From Nemopilema nomurai (taxonomy: Eukaryota; Cnidaria; Scyphozoa; Rhizostomeae; Rhizostomatidae), in assembly GCA_003864495.1 (NCBI GenBank), contig ML133375.1, positions 377,860 through 441,859 on the forward strand: a stretch of DNA of 64,000 nt, given 5' to 3'. Position 1 is the first letter of the stretch. Each line of letters opens with the position of its first letter. The notes under the pieces are model-generated. The model ran no database searches, was not told the DNA's origin, and saw only the letters and a list, made by a program, of their open reading frames with translations. The translations under genes and the position numbers were made by a program. Positions 13,201 through 24,761 of this stretch are shown one piece after another.

Positions 13201-16200
13201 AAGAAATCGTTTGTAGCTGGGATGCCTTTTGAGGAAGAAATTGATCGATGCACAACATTACCTACATGTACATTTTCAAAGGGAGCTAATGTAACATTCC
13301 TATATCCTGGAATGCTTATAAGCTTTCTGCACAGCAGTGCCCAAAGAGGGAGCTAGATTTTGCCAATGATGTCAATAGAATAGTTTGTTCGAGGCTTTAG
13401 TCTGAAGGCTGTTGATGTATAAGTAAACGTGAAACACTGTAGATTAGGCCTTTGATATCTCCTTCATTTAAAGGCCAGTTTTTTCAGAGGCATGAACTGT
13501 GTGATGTATTCCTGTTATATTCAGACAATTGTAAACCTTGTCCTTCTTTTTTTTGCTTATAAAATGTGTCCATTGAGTACCATCAATAGATCGACTAACT
13601 TCTAGAAGATCATTTTTACTTTGACTTGATCAGTTTTGTTGGTCACTTGATCACTTTGACATAGCGTAATAATGCATTACAATTCTGAAGACTTTGATCA
13701 GTTCAGTTGGCATTACATTTCAGCTGAATCTGGAATTTCGACTTGCTATTTCAATGCAAAATATCATTGCATCGTGAGCTTCTTTGTATTTGACCATACC
13801 TAGAAACAACGGCAGTGACTGCTTCATGTTCAAGGTAACTTCTTATGTAGTTATTTGTTATCTTTTCTTGTTTAGCGACCGAGATGGTGTTCAGGATGAT
13901 CTCGATAATTGTCCTTACGTACCCAACAGTCAACAACTGGATACTGATGGCGATGGTCTAGGTAATGATAAATTTCATTTAGTAAGAAGTGCCAAACTAT
14001 TTGCATTAATGGCATGATACGCAATCTTCTTTCCCATTCTCAATGAGGATTTGTTGGCTGGCTTAAACAGCGTCGTGCAAGACTTTTTTAATGCTACCCA
14101 AATTCAATGCGTCAAGCGGACTATTAAATCTCCTCAATAGTTGACACCCAAACTGCATATGATCCTTATGCTGTTCTTACGCTGTCCTTATGCTATCCTT
14201 ATGCTGTCATTATGAAGGTGACAGGTGTGATGATGACGATGACAATGACGGTATTGATGACACTCGTGACAACTGCAGGCAGATTCCGAACCCCGATCAG
14301 TCCGATTTGCTGGGTGAGTGGTTGAAAATGTTTCAATATTCATTTCAGCATCAAAAAATCGACAGTTATTATTGTTATAGATGCTCATCAAAGGAAAATT
14401 AACCCTTTATATTCTTGAACATTTTACTTCAACTAGCATTACCTTTTAATCCTCATTTAGTTAGTGTGGTGAAATTTCGTAAGCTGGTTTTAGTAGCTAT
14501 ACGTATCAATGCAGTCTCTCTAACTTCGTATCAAAGAATATTTTCAAGAGGTACTGTTACATTTTTTTTAATTGCAGATGAAACAGGATATTTTCATTGT
14601 CATGCAATTTGAAATTTATAGCTCTGAATGTGAATTAAATCTTTAATAATTATAAATCTAATTTGTGACAGTGGTACATAGAAAAGCGACCCATATGCAG
14701 GAACTTTTCAATTAAAGCCATTAAAATTAATAAGTACCATGTGTTTATAATGCATTGAAATTTAAAATATTTGCCTTTTGTACATTTTTGTTTACTTAAT
14801 CCCATGATAAATCCTGTTCTTTTCTTTCTCCCTATTTTTAAAGTTACCCTTTTCTGCTTCGTTTCTACCCTATACCCTTTGCTTCTTTTTTTAATTGGAA
14901 AACTAGCCTCAAAGCCTTGGGGATTATATGATCATAAATTCAGTTTCTGTCAAAATTAAGCTTAGGGCTTGAATTACATAAATCCACGATTTGATGAAGC
15001 AAGACACCAAAATAAATTTTCTTTTTCATTTACATTACTTTGAGGTACATCTTAACAATAACAATAAATTACATCCAATAACCAGTTGCTGCAAGCCTTC
15101 CAGTTGAAAATCACATCACTGCTTCATGTCAAATTAGAATGTATCTTATGTCAACCCCCCATTCCATTGGCACTCGCCGTTTTCATCGGAATTTCCTTTT
15201 GTCATATCTTACATAGGCACTGGACAGGGGGATGCTTGCAGATTTGACTACGATCGAGACAATATCACCGACATTATAGATGCCTGCCCAGAGAACAACA
15301 AGATTTTTTCGACGAATTTCACACAATATCAAACGATTCGGCTTGACCCTGAAGGGACATCGCAAGTCGATCCTCACTGGATGATTCTTGATAATGTAAG
15401 CAAAATGTGATTCCATGTTGTAAAGTATTGTAATGCTATTAATTTGTCTCAGGCCTCACCCTAGTAATAGTTAGCCGCAGATTCAATATTTTGAATGAGA
15501 GGGTGAACAGAATACTGAATAAGTTCTACTGGGGTTCGCAATCTCCAAGTGTCTTTTTCTAAGTACTCTTATTTCTTCTACCAAATACAAGGGTTCACGT
15601 TTTCCAGGGGTATCACCAGAGCCATTTCTCATGGACCACATAGTAACTTTTGACTTACGTTTAGGTCATGGGACTCTCATTTTGCAGGATCCTGGTTCAA
15701 AAAGGAGTGCGAATTTCTGATTTGGCAGAAGATATGTTTCCACAGCTTCGTGGAAATAATTCAGCTCAATGCTTACAAGCTTCGATTAGGCTTGGACTGT
15801 TTTGGTTTTAATATAGATATAGAACTATGGATTATTTTAGGCTTTTTTGCTGTCTGCAAAAATGCAGCCTTTTTAACAAGACTAGGCTATTCTGATATAC
15901 GATATTTGCCTAGTAATTTGATGGATGTTGAGAGGGTCATAGAGGCTTATCCATTCTGGTTTTCTAGTTTTGGTAGCATTTTACAGTGTATGCTATTCTG
16001 CCATGTGCTGGAAGAGTTCCAACTCTGCAAAAAACATTCATTCTGTAGGGTGCTGAAATCAGGCAGTCGAGGAATAGTGATCCTGGAATTGCAGTTGGTG
16101 GGTCTTTCGTTTGATTTCAACTTTGTGCTCATATTTGTTTTGTAGAGCATTAGATAAAATAATTTTTATATTTATTTCTGTGTATCTTCATTCAACCTAT

Positions 16201-19200
16201 TTGCCATGTACTCTTCAATACTCATTTCTCTGTATATTTTCTATGGCTTTCCGTGTTTTATCATGATGTTTTATACAGTTTAATAGTAAATATGTCACAT
16301 TTAAACTTCTTTGTGCGCTCTTTTCTAAATCAGCTTTCACGTTTTCCTCCTAGGCTTCACAAAGTTCGAAGGGGTGGACTTTGAAGGAACATTCTTTGTT
16401 CACGACGACAAGGACGATGACTACGTTGGCTTTGTGTTTAGCTTGCAAGACAGCAGCTCTTTCTACGCTGTGGTTTGGAAGAAGACGAGGCAAACATATT
16501 GGGTGCCCGACCCATTTACGGCGGTTGGAGATGCAGGAATCACTATAAAGGCAAGACACTTTTCGATGTTAGACAGAAAAACTCGTAGAATAAGGATTTT
16601 TACAGGAATCATTGTATTTAACAAGACAACAGTTGTTAATCTGATCTGATGTTCTCCATAGCAAGACCGTTGCAAAATCTATCCGGATTCCCCGTTTGCA
16701 CTGGGCTGGAAAGCTTTGAGATCGTTTAGCTAGAAAGATCAAAGGTTTTACAGCTAACCGAATCAATTTTGATACGGATAGTCCAGTACTCTTATAAAGG
16801 AAAGGCCTATCTGTATAACTTTCTATCCGGATCAAAAGTCATCCGGCATCGTGTAAACGCAGCCCTCAATGCAGCATGGCTGTGGATCTGCTTGAACTGC
16901 ACGTTTCCCAATGACGATATTCAAGTAGGTTAATGAATCGTGAGAAGATCTGTTAACGTATTTATATATTCTTAACCTCTAGGCTGTCAAGTCCTCGACC
17001 GGGCCTGGTAAATACATGCGAAACGCTTTGTGGAGTTCAAAGAGCACACGTGGACAGGTTTGATTCCGTTGAATTTGTTCAACACTGCAACTCAGTTTGG
17101 GTTATGGCCTCTGATTTCATCTGGGAATAAGCTACACCTGATTGGAATCAACGTTAGAGTGTGTGAGAGTGTGTGTTAAATACACTTACTTCAAATTGGC
17201 TTACGCTTTTAATTAGAGTTCTCTGTAAGCTTTTCTAGCTTGACCCACGGGGCACAATAACTGATGTGTATCGGCTTTTTTTAGTGTACACGCTTTTTTT
17301 ATAAGTAACCTACCACAAGGCCTAGTTCCAAAAGTTCCTTATTCGTAGACCTCAAGTCTAATTTTCACTGCACATCAATAAGCCTTAACACTTAAAAGAG
17401 AGAGGGGCGAGATAGACTATGCGGAAACTACTCGATAAAGCACTTGACACACGAATAGCAAACAATATATGCGAGTATTGGCTGCAAATGAATGGAACGG
17501 GCTTTTTAGCTCTTGATGCTTGCAGTTATAAACACTTTTCTAAACGAAAAGTTCCTTAGGGATTTCGTTTTTAGTAGTATAAGTTCTTTATATATTTCGG
17601 CCTTCTACATGTAGGTTCCTTATAAAGTGGTTCCTTATAAAAAAGCGTGTAATTTGAGAAGGTTGCTATGAGTGATTTCTGAACTATATCCAGTCTAAAT
17701 ATATTTGAAAATATGATGGAAACTTAAATAGGGGCGTCCATGATTAAAAATGAAAACGACGCATATAAAATCATGAAAACCTCTTAGATCTAGCTGAGCT
17801 GTCTACAATTGTAGTCCCAAAACTATTTTGTTTTCCACACAGTCCACGTCGACTTGCGATCTGACCTTTTAATTGCCGTCAGTATGGATATACTACTTTT
17901 GGCTTTCAGTGTTAAGAGAGTTAACAGGCTGGATCTGAGAGTGGGAATTCTCTCGTATCTGGGAGTGTTAAAAGTGTCCTGTGTTCATCGACATTTGTTT
18001 CTTTGCGCGCGCTTGTTTAAGAACCTGTTTTCTTTGCCAGGTGACGACGCTATGGGAGGATCCCCGAAAGGAAGGTTGGAAGCCCAAAACTGCTTATAGA
18101 TGGTCACTTGTCCACAGGCCGTCCATTGGACTTATAAGGTTTGTAGGGGGCTCTTTGGGCTTTGTTGTAATTAGAGATGGTGTGTTGTTGTCACGTCTAT
18201 TTCTGTGTATTCGGAGAGCTCCAATGTTCATTGTTGTTGGAATAACTAGTGGGAAGTTTCTTTGCTTACTTTAATTGAGAGGCACCCGTGACTTCTAAAG
18301 CAAGACCTAGCTAGCTATAAACAGTAGAAATGGACCGGGGACAACACTGAAGAAATGGACGGGGGACAATTTAGTTCGATCGTTTATTTAGTAGGCACGA
18401 ACAAACGCAATCCAGCCAGCTGCAGTTTTATAAGGAACCTACCACAAGGCCTAGTTCCAAAAACTCCTTATTCGTAGACCTCAAATCATCAGATTCTAGT
18501 ACCAAAAGTTCCTTAAAAGTTCCTTAAGTTCTCACTTTCAGTGATTTGACTACAATAAGCCTTAACAGTTAATAGAGAGAGGGCGAGACAACATATGCGA
18601 AAACTACTCATTGAAGCACTTGACACACGAATAGCAAAAATCTATGCGAGTATTGGCTGCAAATGAATGGAGCCGGCTTTTTAGCTCTTGATGCTTGCAG
18701 TTATAAACACTTCTCTGAACGAAAAGTTCCTTGGGGATTTCGTTTTTAGTGGTATAAGTTCTTTAAATATTTCGGCCTTCTACATGTAGAATTCTTATAA
18801 AGTGGTTCCTTATAAAAAAGCGTGTATTCAACCTTTTGCGAGAGTAGCTAAGATCGCAATCACTAGACTTGAGAAACAGACCATTTACACAAGTGGAAAT
18901 GACTCATAGACAGTCAATTACATGTGGTAATCACATAACACTATTTCGAGGCCGCAAATGGACTAGCTGTTATTTAAATTAACGTTCTTGACTGTAATAT
19001 CCAGATAAATGCTCCTTTTTTAGTCTATAACACAGAAAGCCTTCAATTTATGTCTGTTGTATCTAAGGCCTGGACCTCTTTTATTCTTTGCAACGATGGA
19101 GGCACCCAGCGCAGTTAGCCAACACTTCTGGCAGTGCAGAATTATGTGCTCAGTAATCAACCCGCAGAATATTTGTAACCAATGTTTCTTCTGGAATACA

Positions 19201-20433
19201 GACGAGATGCTTGGTTACTAACAGCGCCAAAGTGTTTTCTACACACTTGAGATAGTTGATAGAATCTAGAGGGGTGTCTTCAAACCCATGAAGGTGTCTT
19301 CAGGGGTGTGTCTCCAAGGGTCAGCCTATGAGGATTCGAGAGAAAGCTATGCTCCTCAAATAGACATGTTGTAGATAGTCGTAGCAGCTGAAGAGCTGAA
19401 CTTTTAAACATGTTTGTTCTTCAACATGCCTAGGCAGATTGTTTTTCTCAATTCACCATCCATGCCCATTGCTTAGGGACCAACCAAGTCATCATAAGTA
19501 AATCGAATTCGTTTCTACCAACAGAGTGAAAATATCCGAAGGCTCAAGGCTGGTCAGCGACTCTGGTTACCTTCTTGATCAGCAGTTTAGAGGCGGAAGA
19601 CTGGGTGTTTTTATATTCTCTCAAAAACACGTCGTCTTTTCAAAGCTTTCGTATAAATGCATTGGTGAGTAGATGATAACTGTTGCTTCATTTTTGTTCT
19701 CGTCGCAATGTCAGCCTAATTTTAGGAAGATATATTTTATGTCTTAGCTGTAGATCACTTAACTTGATCAACATGGATCACGATTCATTTCAAAATGATG
19801 GTTGGCTTTGCAAAAGCACTCTGCCTTGAAAACGCCCACAAACGCACCTTTGGGACCCTCACCTTGTACATTGTGCTGGATCATAGAACTATGCTTTAAC
19901 TATGCGTGACAGAACTTCCCTTGCGTTGCTGCCCCTGCTTAACTTTGATGCTCCTGCTAGGGTTGGGTTGTGCCCCCTTGTCCCTTACACCTTCTAGGCT
20001 GTGCCTCCTTACCCCTTGCACCTTCCAAGCTGTGCCTCCTTGCCCCTTGCCTTGTCATCCCCCCCTTGCCCCTTACGAGGCCGTCACTCCAGTCTGGAGT
20101 AGCACGGATGTTCGAATCGATACGAGAAGTGTGCACAATCCAAAACGGACGGATCAACATGTCATCTCAACGTAAACCTACTATGGATGCCACGCATTAA
20201 GAAGAGAATCTCTCTATTGACTGCGCAGGCGTTGGGCTGAGCGTCTGAAGCCCCCTATTGTATCTCATTCCAAACGCGCAGCTTTGAGGTGAAATGTTCA
20301 GCAGACAAAAACCTAGGCTATATATATGCTTCTACAAAATATTTTTAATTTTTTGTCTTCTTGTGCATTTATTTGACTTTTTTACATCACAGAGGATATT
20401 CCAACAGACTACAATCCAATCATGCCGAAATGA
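4220..20433 (+). CDS. Thrombospondin (group B-like), 19 coding exons
   Basis: Secreted calcium-binding matrix glycoprotein of the thrombospondin family. Joining 19 phase-compatible exons gives 2,490 nt, about 829 residues. Order: signal peptide (1 to about 18), laminin-G-like N domain (21 to about 225), short coiled coil (about 245-271) followed by a CGKC motif (285-288) suited to oligomer disulfides, one EGF-like domain (about 306-346), type 3 calcium repeats rich in DNCPxxPN and DxDxDGxGD motifs (about 347-610), and the C-terminal L-lectin-like domain with [29 protein letters not shown] and [10 protein letters not shown] blocks. There are no type 1 repeats or VWC domain, so it resembles the pentameric group B type (COMP/TSP-5 class), but it has a single EGF domain where vertebrate members have several. 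N-glycosylation sequons: NGT in the N domain, NET before the EGF, NIT and NFT before the C domain. Introns 6 and 15 start with GC. Untranslated ends are not defined. Confidence 0.95.
5745..5815 (+). promoter_or_regulatory. TATA-like box with short downstream exon-like stretch in intron 1
   Basis: tatataaag at 5745-5753 is followed about 60 bases later by a consensus donor (gtgagt at 5816). This could be an alternative promoter and untranslated first exon inside thrombospondin intron 1. The frame at the donor (phase 2) does not match exon 2, so any transcript would need a different start codon. AT-rich DNA gives TATA-like strings by chance. Confidence 0.2.
7655..8208 (+). CDS. Thrombospondin exon 2, laminin-G-like N domain
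   Basis: 184 codons, entered through a strong acceptor (ctttcttttgcag). Contains [23 protein letters not shown] and FRLGQ, typical of the thrombospondin N-terminal domain, plus an NGT sequon. The donor could be at 8209 (gtacga, used here) or at 8206 (gtggta), which would drop one valine. Confidence 0.9.
8738..8837 (+). CDS. Thrombospondin exon 3, end of N domain
   Basis: Starts with [10 protein letters not shown], the conserved last strand of the N domain, and continues through RRCVNLEV. Phase 0 to 1; donor gtatgt. Confidence 0.9.
9057..9154 (+). CDS. Thrombospondin exon 4, coiled coil
   Basis: Encodes [20 protein letters not shown], a short amphipathic helix at the position of the thrombospondin assembly coiled coil. 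Phase 1 to 0; donor gtacat. Confidence 0.85.
9789..9959 (+). CDS. Thrombospondin exon 5, CxxC and first half of EGF
   Basis: Starts [17 protein letters not shown], with the cysteine pair expected just after the coiled coil, then NET, then [11 protein letters not shown], the start of the EGF-like domain. 57 codons, phase 0 to 0. Confidence 0.9.
10586..10690 (+). CDS. Thrombospondin exon 6, EGF end and first type 3 segment
   Basis: [20 protein letters not shown] then YPNEKLQC and GKNCKK. The join NCKK-DNCP to exon 7 is the invariant family sequence, which fixes the exon end at 10690. The donor there is gcacga, so this intron starts with GC. Confidence 0.92.
11250..11357 (+). CDS. Thrombospondin exon 7, type 3 repeats
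   Basis: [20 protein letters not shown] then [11 protein letters not shown]: a calcium-binding type 3 repeat. 36 codons, phase 0 to 0. Confidence 0.95.
11812..11971 (+). CDS. Thrombospondin exon 8, type 3 repeats
   Basis: [40 protein letters not shown] and [14 protein letters not shown]. Phase 0 to 1. Confidence 0.95.
12417..12535 (+). CDS. Thrombospondin exon 9, type 3 repeats
   Basis: Encodes [20 protein letters not shown] and [12 protein letters not shown]. Phase 1 to 0. Confidence 0.95.
12779..12831 (+). CDS. Thrombospondin exon 10, type 3 repeat
   Basis: [17 protein letters not shown], 53 nt, donor gtaagt, phase 0 to 2. Confidence 0.93.
13876..13961 (+). CDS. Thrombospondin exon 11, type 3 repeat
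   Basis: [20 protein letters not shown] then LDTDGDGLG. Phase 2 to 1. Confidence 0.95.
14218..14313 (+). CDS. Thrombospondin exon 12, type 3 repeat
   Basis: [20 protein letters not shown] then QIPNPDQSD. The acceptor ends in aag and has a weak pyrimidine tract, but the frame and content fix the exon. Phase 1 to 1. Confidence 0.93.
15217..15395 (+). CDS. Thrombospondin exon 13, last type 3 repeat and linker
   Basis: [20 protein letters not shown], then [20 protein letters not shown] and HWMI, the conserved entry to the C-terminal domain. Phase 1 to 0. Confidence 0.95.
16049..16097 (+). CDS. Thrombospondin exon 14, small 49-nt exon
   Basis: Encodes [16 protein letters not shown], matching the family pattern of a conserved NSDPGLAVG-type block. 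Acceptor ttctgtag, donor gtgggt, phase 0 to 1; it links exons 13 and 15 exactly. Confidence 0.9.
16354..16550 (+). CDS. Thrombospondin exon 15, C-terminal domain
   Basis: [35 protein letters not shown] and [13 protein letters not shown], the signature core of the C-terminal domain. It ends at ATAAAG before gcaaga, a good GC-type donor; there is no GT alternative that keeps the family sequence. Confidence 0.95.
16983..17057 (+). CDS. Thrombospondin exon 16, C-terminal domain
   Basis: [17 protein letters not shown] then SSKSTRGQ: the conserved STGPGxxLRNALW block. Phase 0 to 0. Confidence 0.95.
17289..17649 (+). mobile_element. MITE-like element, copy 2, in thrombospondin intron 16
   Basis: 361 bp, cacgcttttttt at the left end and aaaaagcgtg at the right, with TA on both sides, consistent with a TA target duplication. 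Interior homologous to copies 1 and 3. Confidence 0.85.
18041..18138 (+). CDS. Thrombospondin exon 17, C-terminal domain
   Basis: [20 protein letters not shown] then [10 protein letters not shown], a near-invariant family block. Phase 0 to 2. Confidence 0.95.
18426..18834 (+). mobile_element. MITE-like element, copy 3, left end truncated
   Basis: Same orientation and interior as copy 2. It begins at ttttataagg, so the outer cacgc of the left end is missing; the right end aaaaaagcgtg followed by TA is intact. It lies in thrombospondin intron 17. Confidence 0.8.
19525..19664 (+). CDS. Thrombospondin exon 18, C-terminal domain
   Basis: [20 protein letters not shown] then [16 protein letters not shown]: last strands and final cysteine of the domain. 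Phase 2 to 1, donor gtgagt. Confidence 0.95.
19972..20060. repeat. 31-bp imperfect tandem repeat
   Basis: A C/T-rich unit (gtgcctccttgccccttg...) occurs nearly three times with a 31-base period, inside the last thrombospondin intron. Confidence 0.7.
20091..20316 (+). repeat. Dispersed 0.22-kb repeat, copy A
   Basis: Nearly identical to 24762-24984 in the same orientation, differing by a few substitutions and a short deletion. It lies in the last thrombospondin intron. No ORF, no clear terminal repeats, family unknown. One copy contains gttcgaatc, like a pol III B box, but the other copy lost it. Confidence 0.85.
20393..20433 (+). CDS. Thrombospondin exon 19, C-terminal tail and stop
   Basis: Encodes [13 protein letters not shown] and TGA at 20431-20433, entered through tttttacatcacag in phase 1. 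A short acidic tail after the C domain is usual for the family. Confidence 0.88.
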
Positions 20434-20925
20434 AATCATAAAATGAGTGACAGAAAATCTTAACTTCGTCGAACTTTAATCCCATTTGATAATGCTATTT
20501 TCAGCTGAAAAAATTTCGAGGAGAAACCAACATTTTCTTTTACACTTGAAATAACTCATTCTGTATTTAGCAAATTAGTTCTAATGTTAGTTCTTAAGCC
20601 CCTCAACCCAGCATTACATATCAAATCAATATTATTCTGTTTAATACATTGTAGCCGTTTGTGGATTGCTGAACTTTTTTGTAGCATTAGTGTTTTAAAC
20701 TGATACAAAGCTTTCGTGCATGGATAAAGATGTAGAGGTTAAATCGATTGAACGACCATTATAGATGAAGACGACTTCGAGCGATAAAAACTCTCTTAGT
20801 GATTTGACATCCAATCCTGCGATTATTTAGGCCCTCCTTCGCAGTTTCCTTTCTCCAAATGAGGAGTCGTCGTTAATTGCTTTGTAGTGTACTTCGCCTG
20901 CTAAGTTCAACAGTAAAACACGAAA

Positions 20926-20995
20926 ATGAGCCGTGGCATCTTATTTGCCTTAATCCTTCTATCACAGGAGATGAGGATTGAATTCGTCGACTTAG
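20926..20995 (+). CDS. Candidate signal-peptide exon of a small secreted protein
   Basis: ATG at 20926 opens MSRGILFALILLSQEM, leader-like, and the frame reaches a weak phase-1 donor (gtttta) near 20996. That phase would fit the cysteine-containing exon at 23591. Without splicing the frame continues to a stop at 21114. Support is weak. Confidence 0.2.
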
Positions 20996-23590
20996 GTTTT
21001 AGTAATTTAATCGTCGGAAAAAGTTTAGATCTTGAAAGCTGCTGTTTGGTGCTTAGATACCTAAAAGAATCTTATCCCGTCTGGGAGAAATTGTATTTTG
21101 ATTTCGCATTGTAGATTTTTTCATGATATCATGAACTATGTAAGTTGCTATTGATCAACAACTCTAGCTTTGTTGGAGTCGACTACCACTTTAAATGCGT
21201 TATAAGTAGCTTTGGAGATCGCAAGCTTCAAGCTCCAAAATGCGTTAGGTAGCTTCAAATTTCGATTGACAATTATTGCATATCTGAACTACTCTAAAAG
21301 ATAAGTTTCTTGCTATCAAAACGAATGCTTACGTATCTTCTTCGGTGCCAATATGGATTTAGAAACCAAAGGCAACCATGCATTTTATGAACTATTTTAA
21401 GCTTTTCGATATCAAAACATATTTGTATGCTGAACCATTTTAAAATTACTTATGCGCAATAAATTTTTCACAAATATCAATGTTTTGATTTTGCCTGTTT
21501 TGATATCTGATTATATAAACTTGGTTTGGCTCTACTTCTAACGTGCGCTTACACAAAAGCGGGACCGGGCTTCGGATCACACGTAACAATAACAGCTGTT
21601 GCTGCTGATTCTTTTCTAACCTCATTTCTTTCGCAATCACTTGGTCACGTATCTAGTCGACAGACCATATTTCTTGACGTTCTCATGTCCTTAATGGCCT
21701 AGAAGTGAAATGAATATTCCGCAAAAATTACTTCGTCTTTTCTGCAAATCATTATCGAAAACTTGATATTTAATTTCAAAATATTAACATAAATAGGCTT
21801 CCCTCCAGTTTGTTCTTCTTTCAAAGGCTTCCCACCGTGTGGTTCTTCTTGCGACCTTTTTTAAACTTTGAGTCCTTGATCTTTGTTTCCCGTCATTTTA
21901 TTGAATTCCCTACCTGAAAAGGCTGGCAGACAGAGTACCCACAGAAGCTGTTAATTCTAATAACAATTTTACCGACTACCGTTATGCACTTACAGCCGAA
22001 AAGATTTTCATCATAATAACGTCATTAGGAGCTCAATATGACGTCATTATGTTCAATATTGGAGAATATTAAGGCATTTGAAGGGTAAATCTCATTTATT
22101 GAAAGCAAAGGATCGATTACTTCGAATTCTAATGGCAAATCAATACCTGAATAGATAACCTGGCGTTTTGGGACTTCATTTGCCCAACGGACAATTTACG
22201 TGCTTCCATACAGCAAAACCCCTTGCATCCCCATGTGACAACATGCAGCACTTTTTCATGATCGGGACGGGTGTGATTCAATTGCTAGAAAAGAAATTGA
22301 GTGAACAGCTGGCTAGTAAGTTATGCCCAAATTAAAGAAACATTTCACTTGGGAAAGCCAGAAAATGGTCAAGATTGAAGTTATAAATTCCCCTGGGTGG
22401 AAGTTACTCTAAAAGACCCAAGCAAGTCACTCTGTTGCTCCCAAGTGCAGCAGCCAAACCTGCAACAATCTAGAGCCGGGAGCTTTCGATGGGAATCCAG
22501 TTTGCATGAAACATTTTGCTAAGAACTGGAGCTGACAATGGTAAGAATTTTCAATGTCCAATGTATTGCAAGACCTTTGGGAGGCGTGATTTGTGAAGTG
22601 AATTCCGAGAACAGTTGATATTGTCAACAGCATTTGAAGTGAGTGGAACGATAGTAAAGACGAATGATTTTGTATCACCATTCTCTTTGATAGCTGACCA
22701 GGTAACTCTATTAAACAAGACGTAATTGAAGTTTTTTGTATGTGAGATCATGACAAAAGTAAAAGGAACTCTTCTATCTCCTGGCCTTTAAACAAAGAGG
22801 TGACCCTCTCGCAATGAGCTTGTTTACATGCCCTCCAAATCCGTTTTACCGCACATATCAAACTCAATATTGACAGGACAACGAGGATTTGTTCTTCTGG
22901 ATCATCAGTAACACTGCTCTGGATAACAATATGTATCAAAGGAGAAAATCTAGTTGCTGTTTCGTTCGCTGGTCGCAAAAGCTGAGTAAAATATATTAAC
23001 CGTCGTGTTAAACGCACAAGACTTATCATAAATTTTAAGCGTTCACAATTATCCGTTGTTTTCTCAAACCTATTTGCCTTCCATACGTTCACTTTGGAAT
23101 GTGTTGTCAAATGTTTTTGAAATTTTGCTCGAAGCTGTATCAATGCTTGCACATAATCGGACATTCCGTTCTTCTCTGTTCAAATGGACAGAACTTGAGA
23201 GATTTGTCCTTACCACGGGGTGTGTATGTCACATGAATACAAAACGGCATGCATATCATCGACGGGCCTTTTCCGTCTTCTAGATAATCCGGAAAATATA
23301 GGGCATATCAAAGACGTGCATCATTGCCAGCTATCCCATCATCTTGATTGACACTTGATTGATATATGTCTTAAGCAAAGCGTGTTTATCCTCAATATGA
23401 ATGACTTCTCTTTTCCCGCAAAAAATTTCGATTGAATGTGCATTCTGGGGAAACTTGGCCAATGACTTTTATCACAATTTCAAGTCACAACATCAATTGC
23501 TTTCTATAATAATTTGTCAATTATTTTGATGATCTGCATATTAGATAATTCATATTACTTTGCAAATACTGTTTTAATTTTTGCTGCAGA

Positions 23591-23708
23591 TTGTAATAAA
23601 GACGGGGAAGTTCTTGCTCAGTATTGTGATCTTTGTCTTATAGTTTACATTCCGAGGAATCAGTCTTCTTGTGTCAAGAAAAAAATTGCACTTTCGACCC
23701 TAGAATAA
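23591..23708 (+). CDS. Candidate terminal exon with four cysteines
   Basis: A good acceptor (aatttttgctgcag) is followed, in phase 1, by CNKDGEVLAQYCDLC, a second cysteine-containing stretch and a lysine-rich end, then TAA at 23706-23708. Cysteine spacing is C-x10-C-x2-C-x12-C. aataaa at about 23904 would suit a poly(A) signal. In another frame, past a 7-A run, the sequence stays open to a consensus-like donor (gtaatg) at 23775, so a frame break is also possible. Family not recognised. Confidence 0.28.
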
Positions 23709-24761
23709 CACGCAAAGCGCATTACAGCCCAACAAGAATGCAATTCGTTGTTCTTTCTAATGCCATGCAGAAGGTAATGAGCAAATTTACATTTAGATTT
23801 GATTTGGTCTCGCCCATACTTAGCCTTAACATTCTCACATCTATTGGGCCAGTGAGACGCTCGTATCAAGCCAGATTCACATCAAGATCCGATTATCATC
23901 TTGAATAAACTCTAATCGTGACCCGGGCCTCTAAATGAAAACAAGATGATAGCTGTTTACTTCCCCTACTGACCATTTTGCAAAAGTTCACCAAAATCCT
24001 TTGTTGCCAACTTGATTACATGGTTTATATGCACGTGCCTAGTTTTCTCCTTATAAGAGATACTGCTTTACGGCTTCTCTGAGCCAAATATTCCGTCAAC
24101 AAGAGTGCTGCATTGACACGCGAGCAAGGCTGGACGGTGAAAGGTACTGACAAATAATCCTGGTACTTGTTCGTGGGACTGGCCAAGCAATCCTATAAAG
24201 GAGTTTTGGTGAGGAGACTAGAAGTCTTTCCCCATTTCTCCCCATTTTCAACTTTCTTGCTTTGTTCAAATCCAAACGAATTGAGGTTAAGGGTGACAAA
24301 TAACATCTACAGCTGTTCAAGGCTATATGTTCACTGTAACAGTGAGTATCCATTATCAGGAATTTAATAATCCAACTCAAACTTATTGTGCCTGGTGCTG
24401 CTATTGCAAATAGAATAACCTGAAAGGCTGTTCTACTTTTACAAGGCTCTACGAAACAAAATTCAACATTCAAGTTGCTAGATCCTACAAAAATATATCT
24501 TATGTTTTCAAGATATTTTAAATACTTTAGTCAAAGAACTACTTAGGAGCTGTCAGTTCAAGACCAATTAAATCCGCTCATTTTCTTGTCAACCAACGTT
24601 TCAATAACTATCAAGGGTAAGTCCATATTTCTTTAATCATAGCTGGCAACATCGTTTCCAGTCTCCATAGCTACATAATATTAGGATACAAACATATTCG
24701 CGTCCATGGCTCCAATACGACCATGCTCTAGGCGTTTTCCTTCGGAAGCTGGAAAGACTCT

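Noticed and set aside
20105..20125. pol III B-box-like string in repeat copy A
   Set aside because: No A box at the right distance and the string is lost in the otherwise near-identical copy B.
22748..23164. 138-codon minus-strand open frame
   Set aside because: Complete ATG-to-stop frame but no recognised domain, no splice partners and intergenic position; could be chance in this length of DNA.
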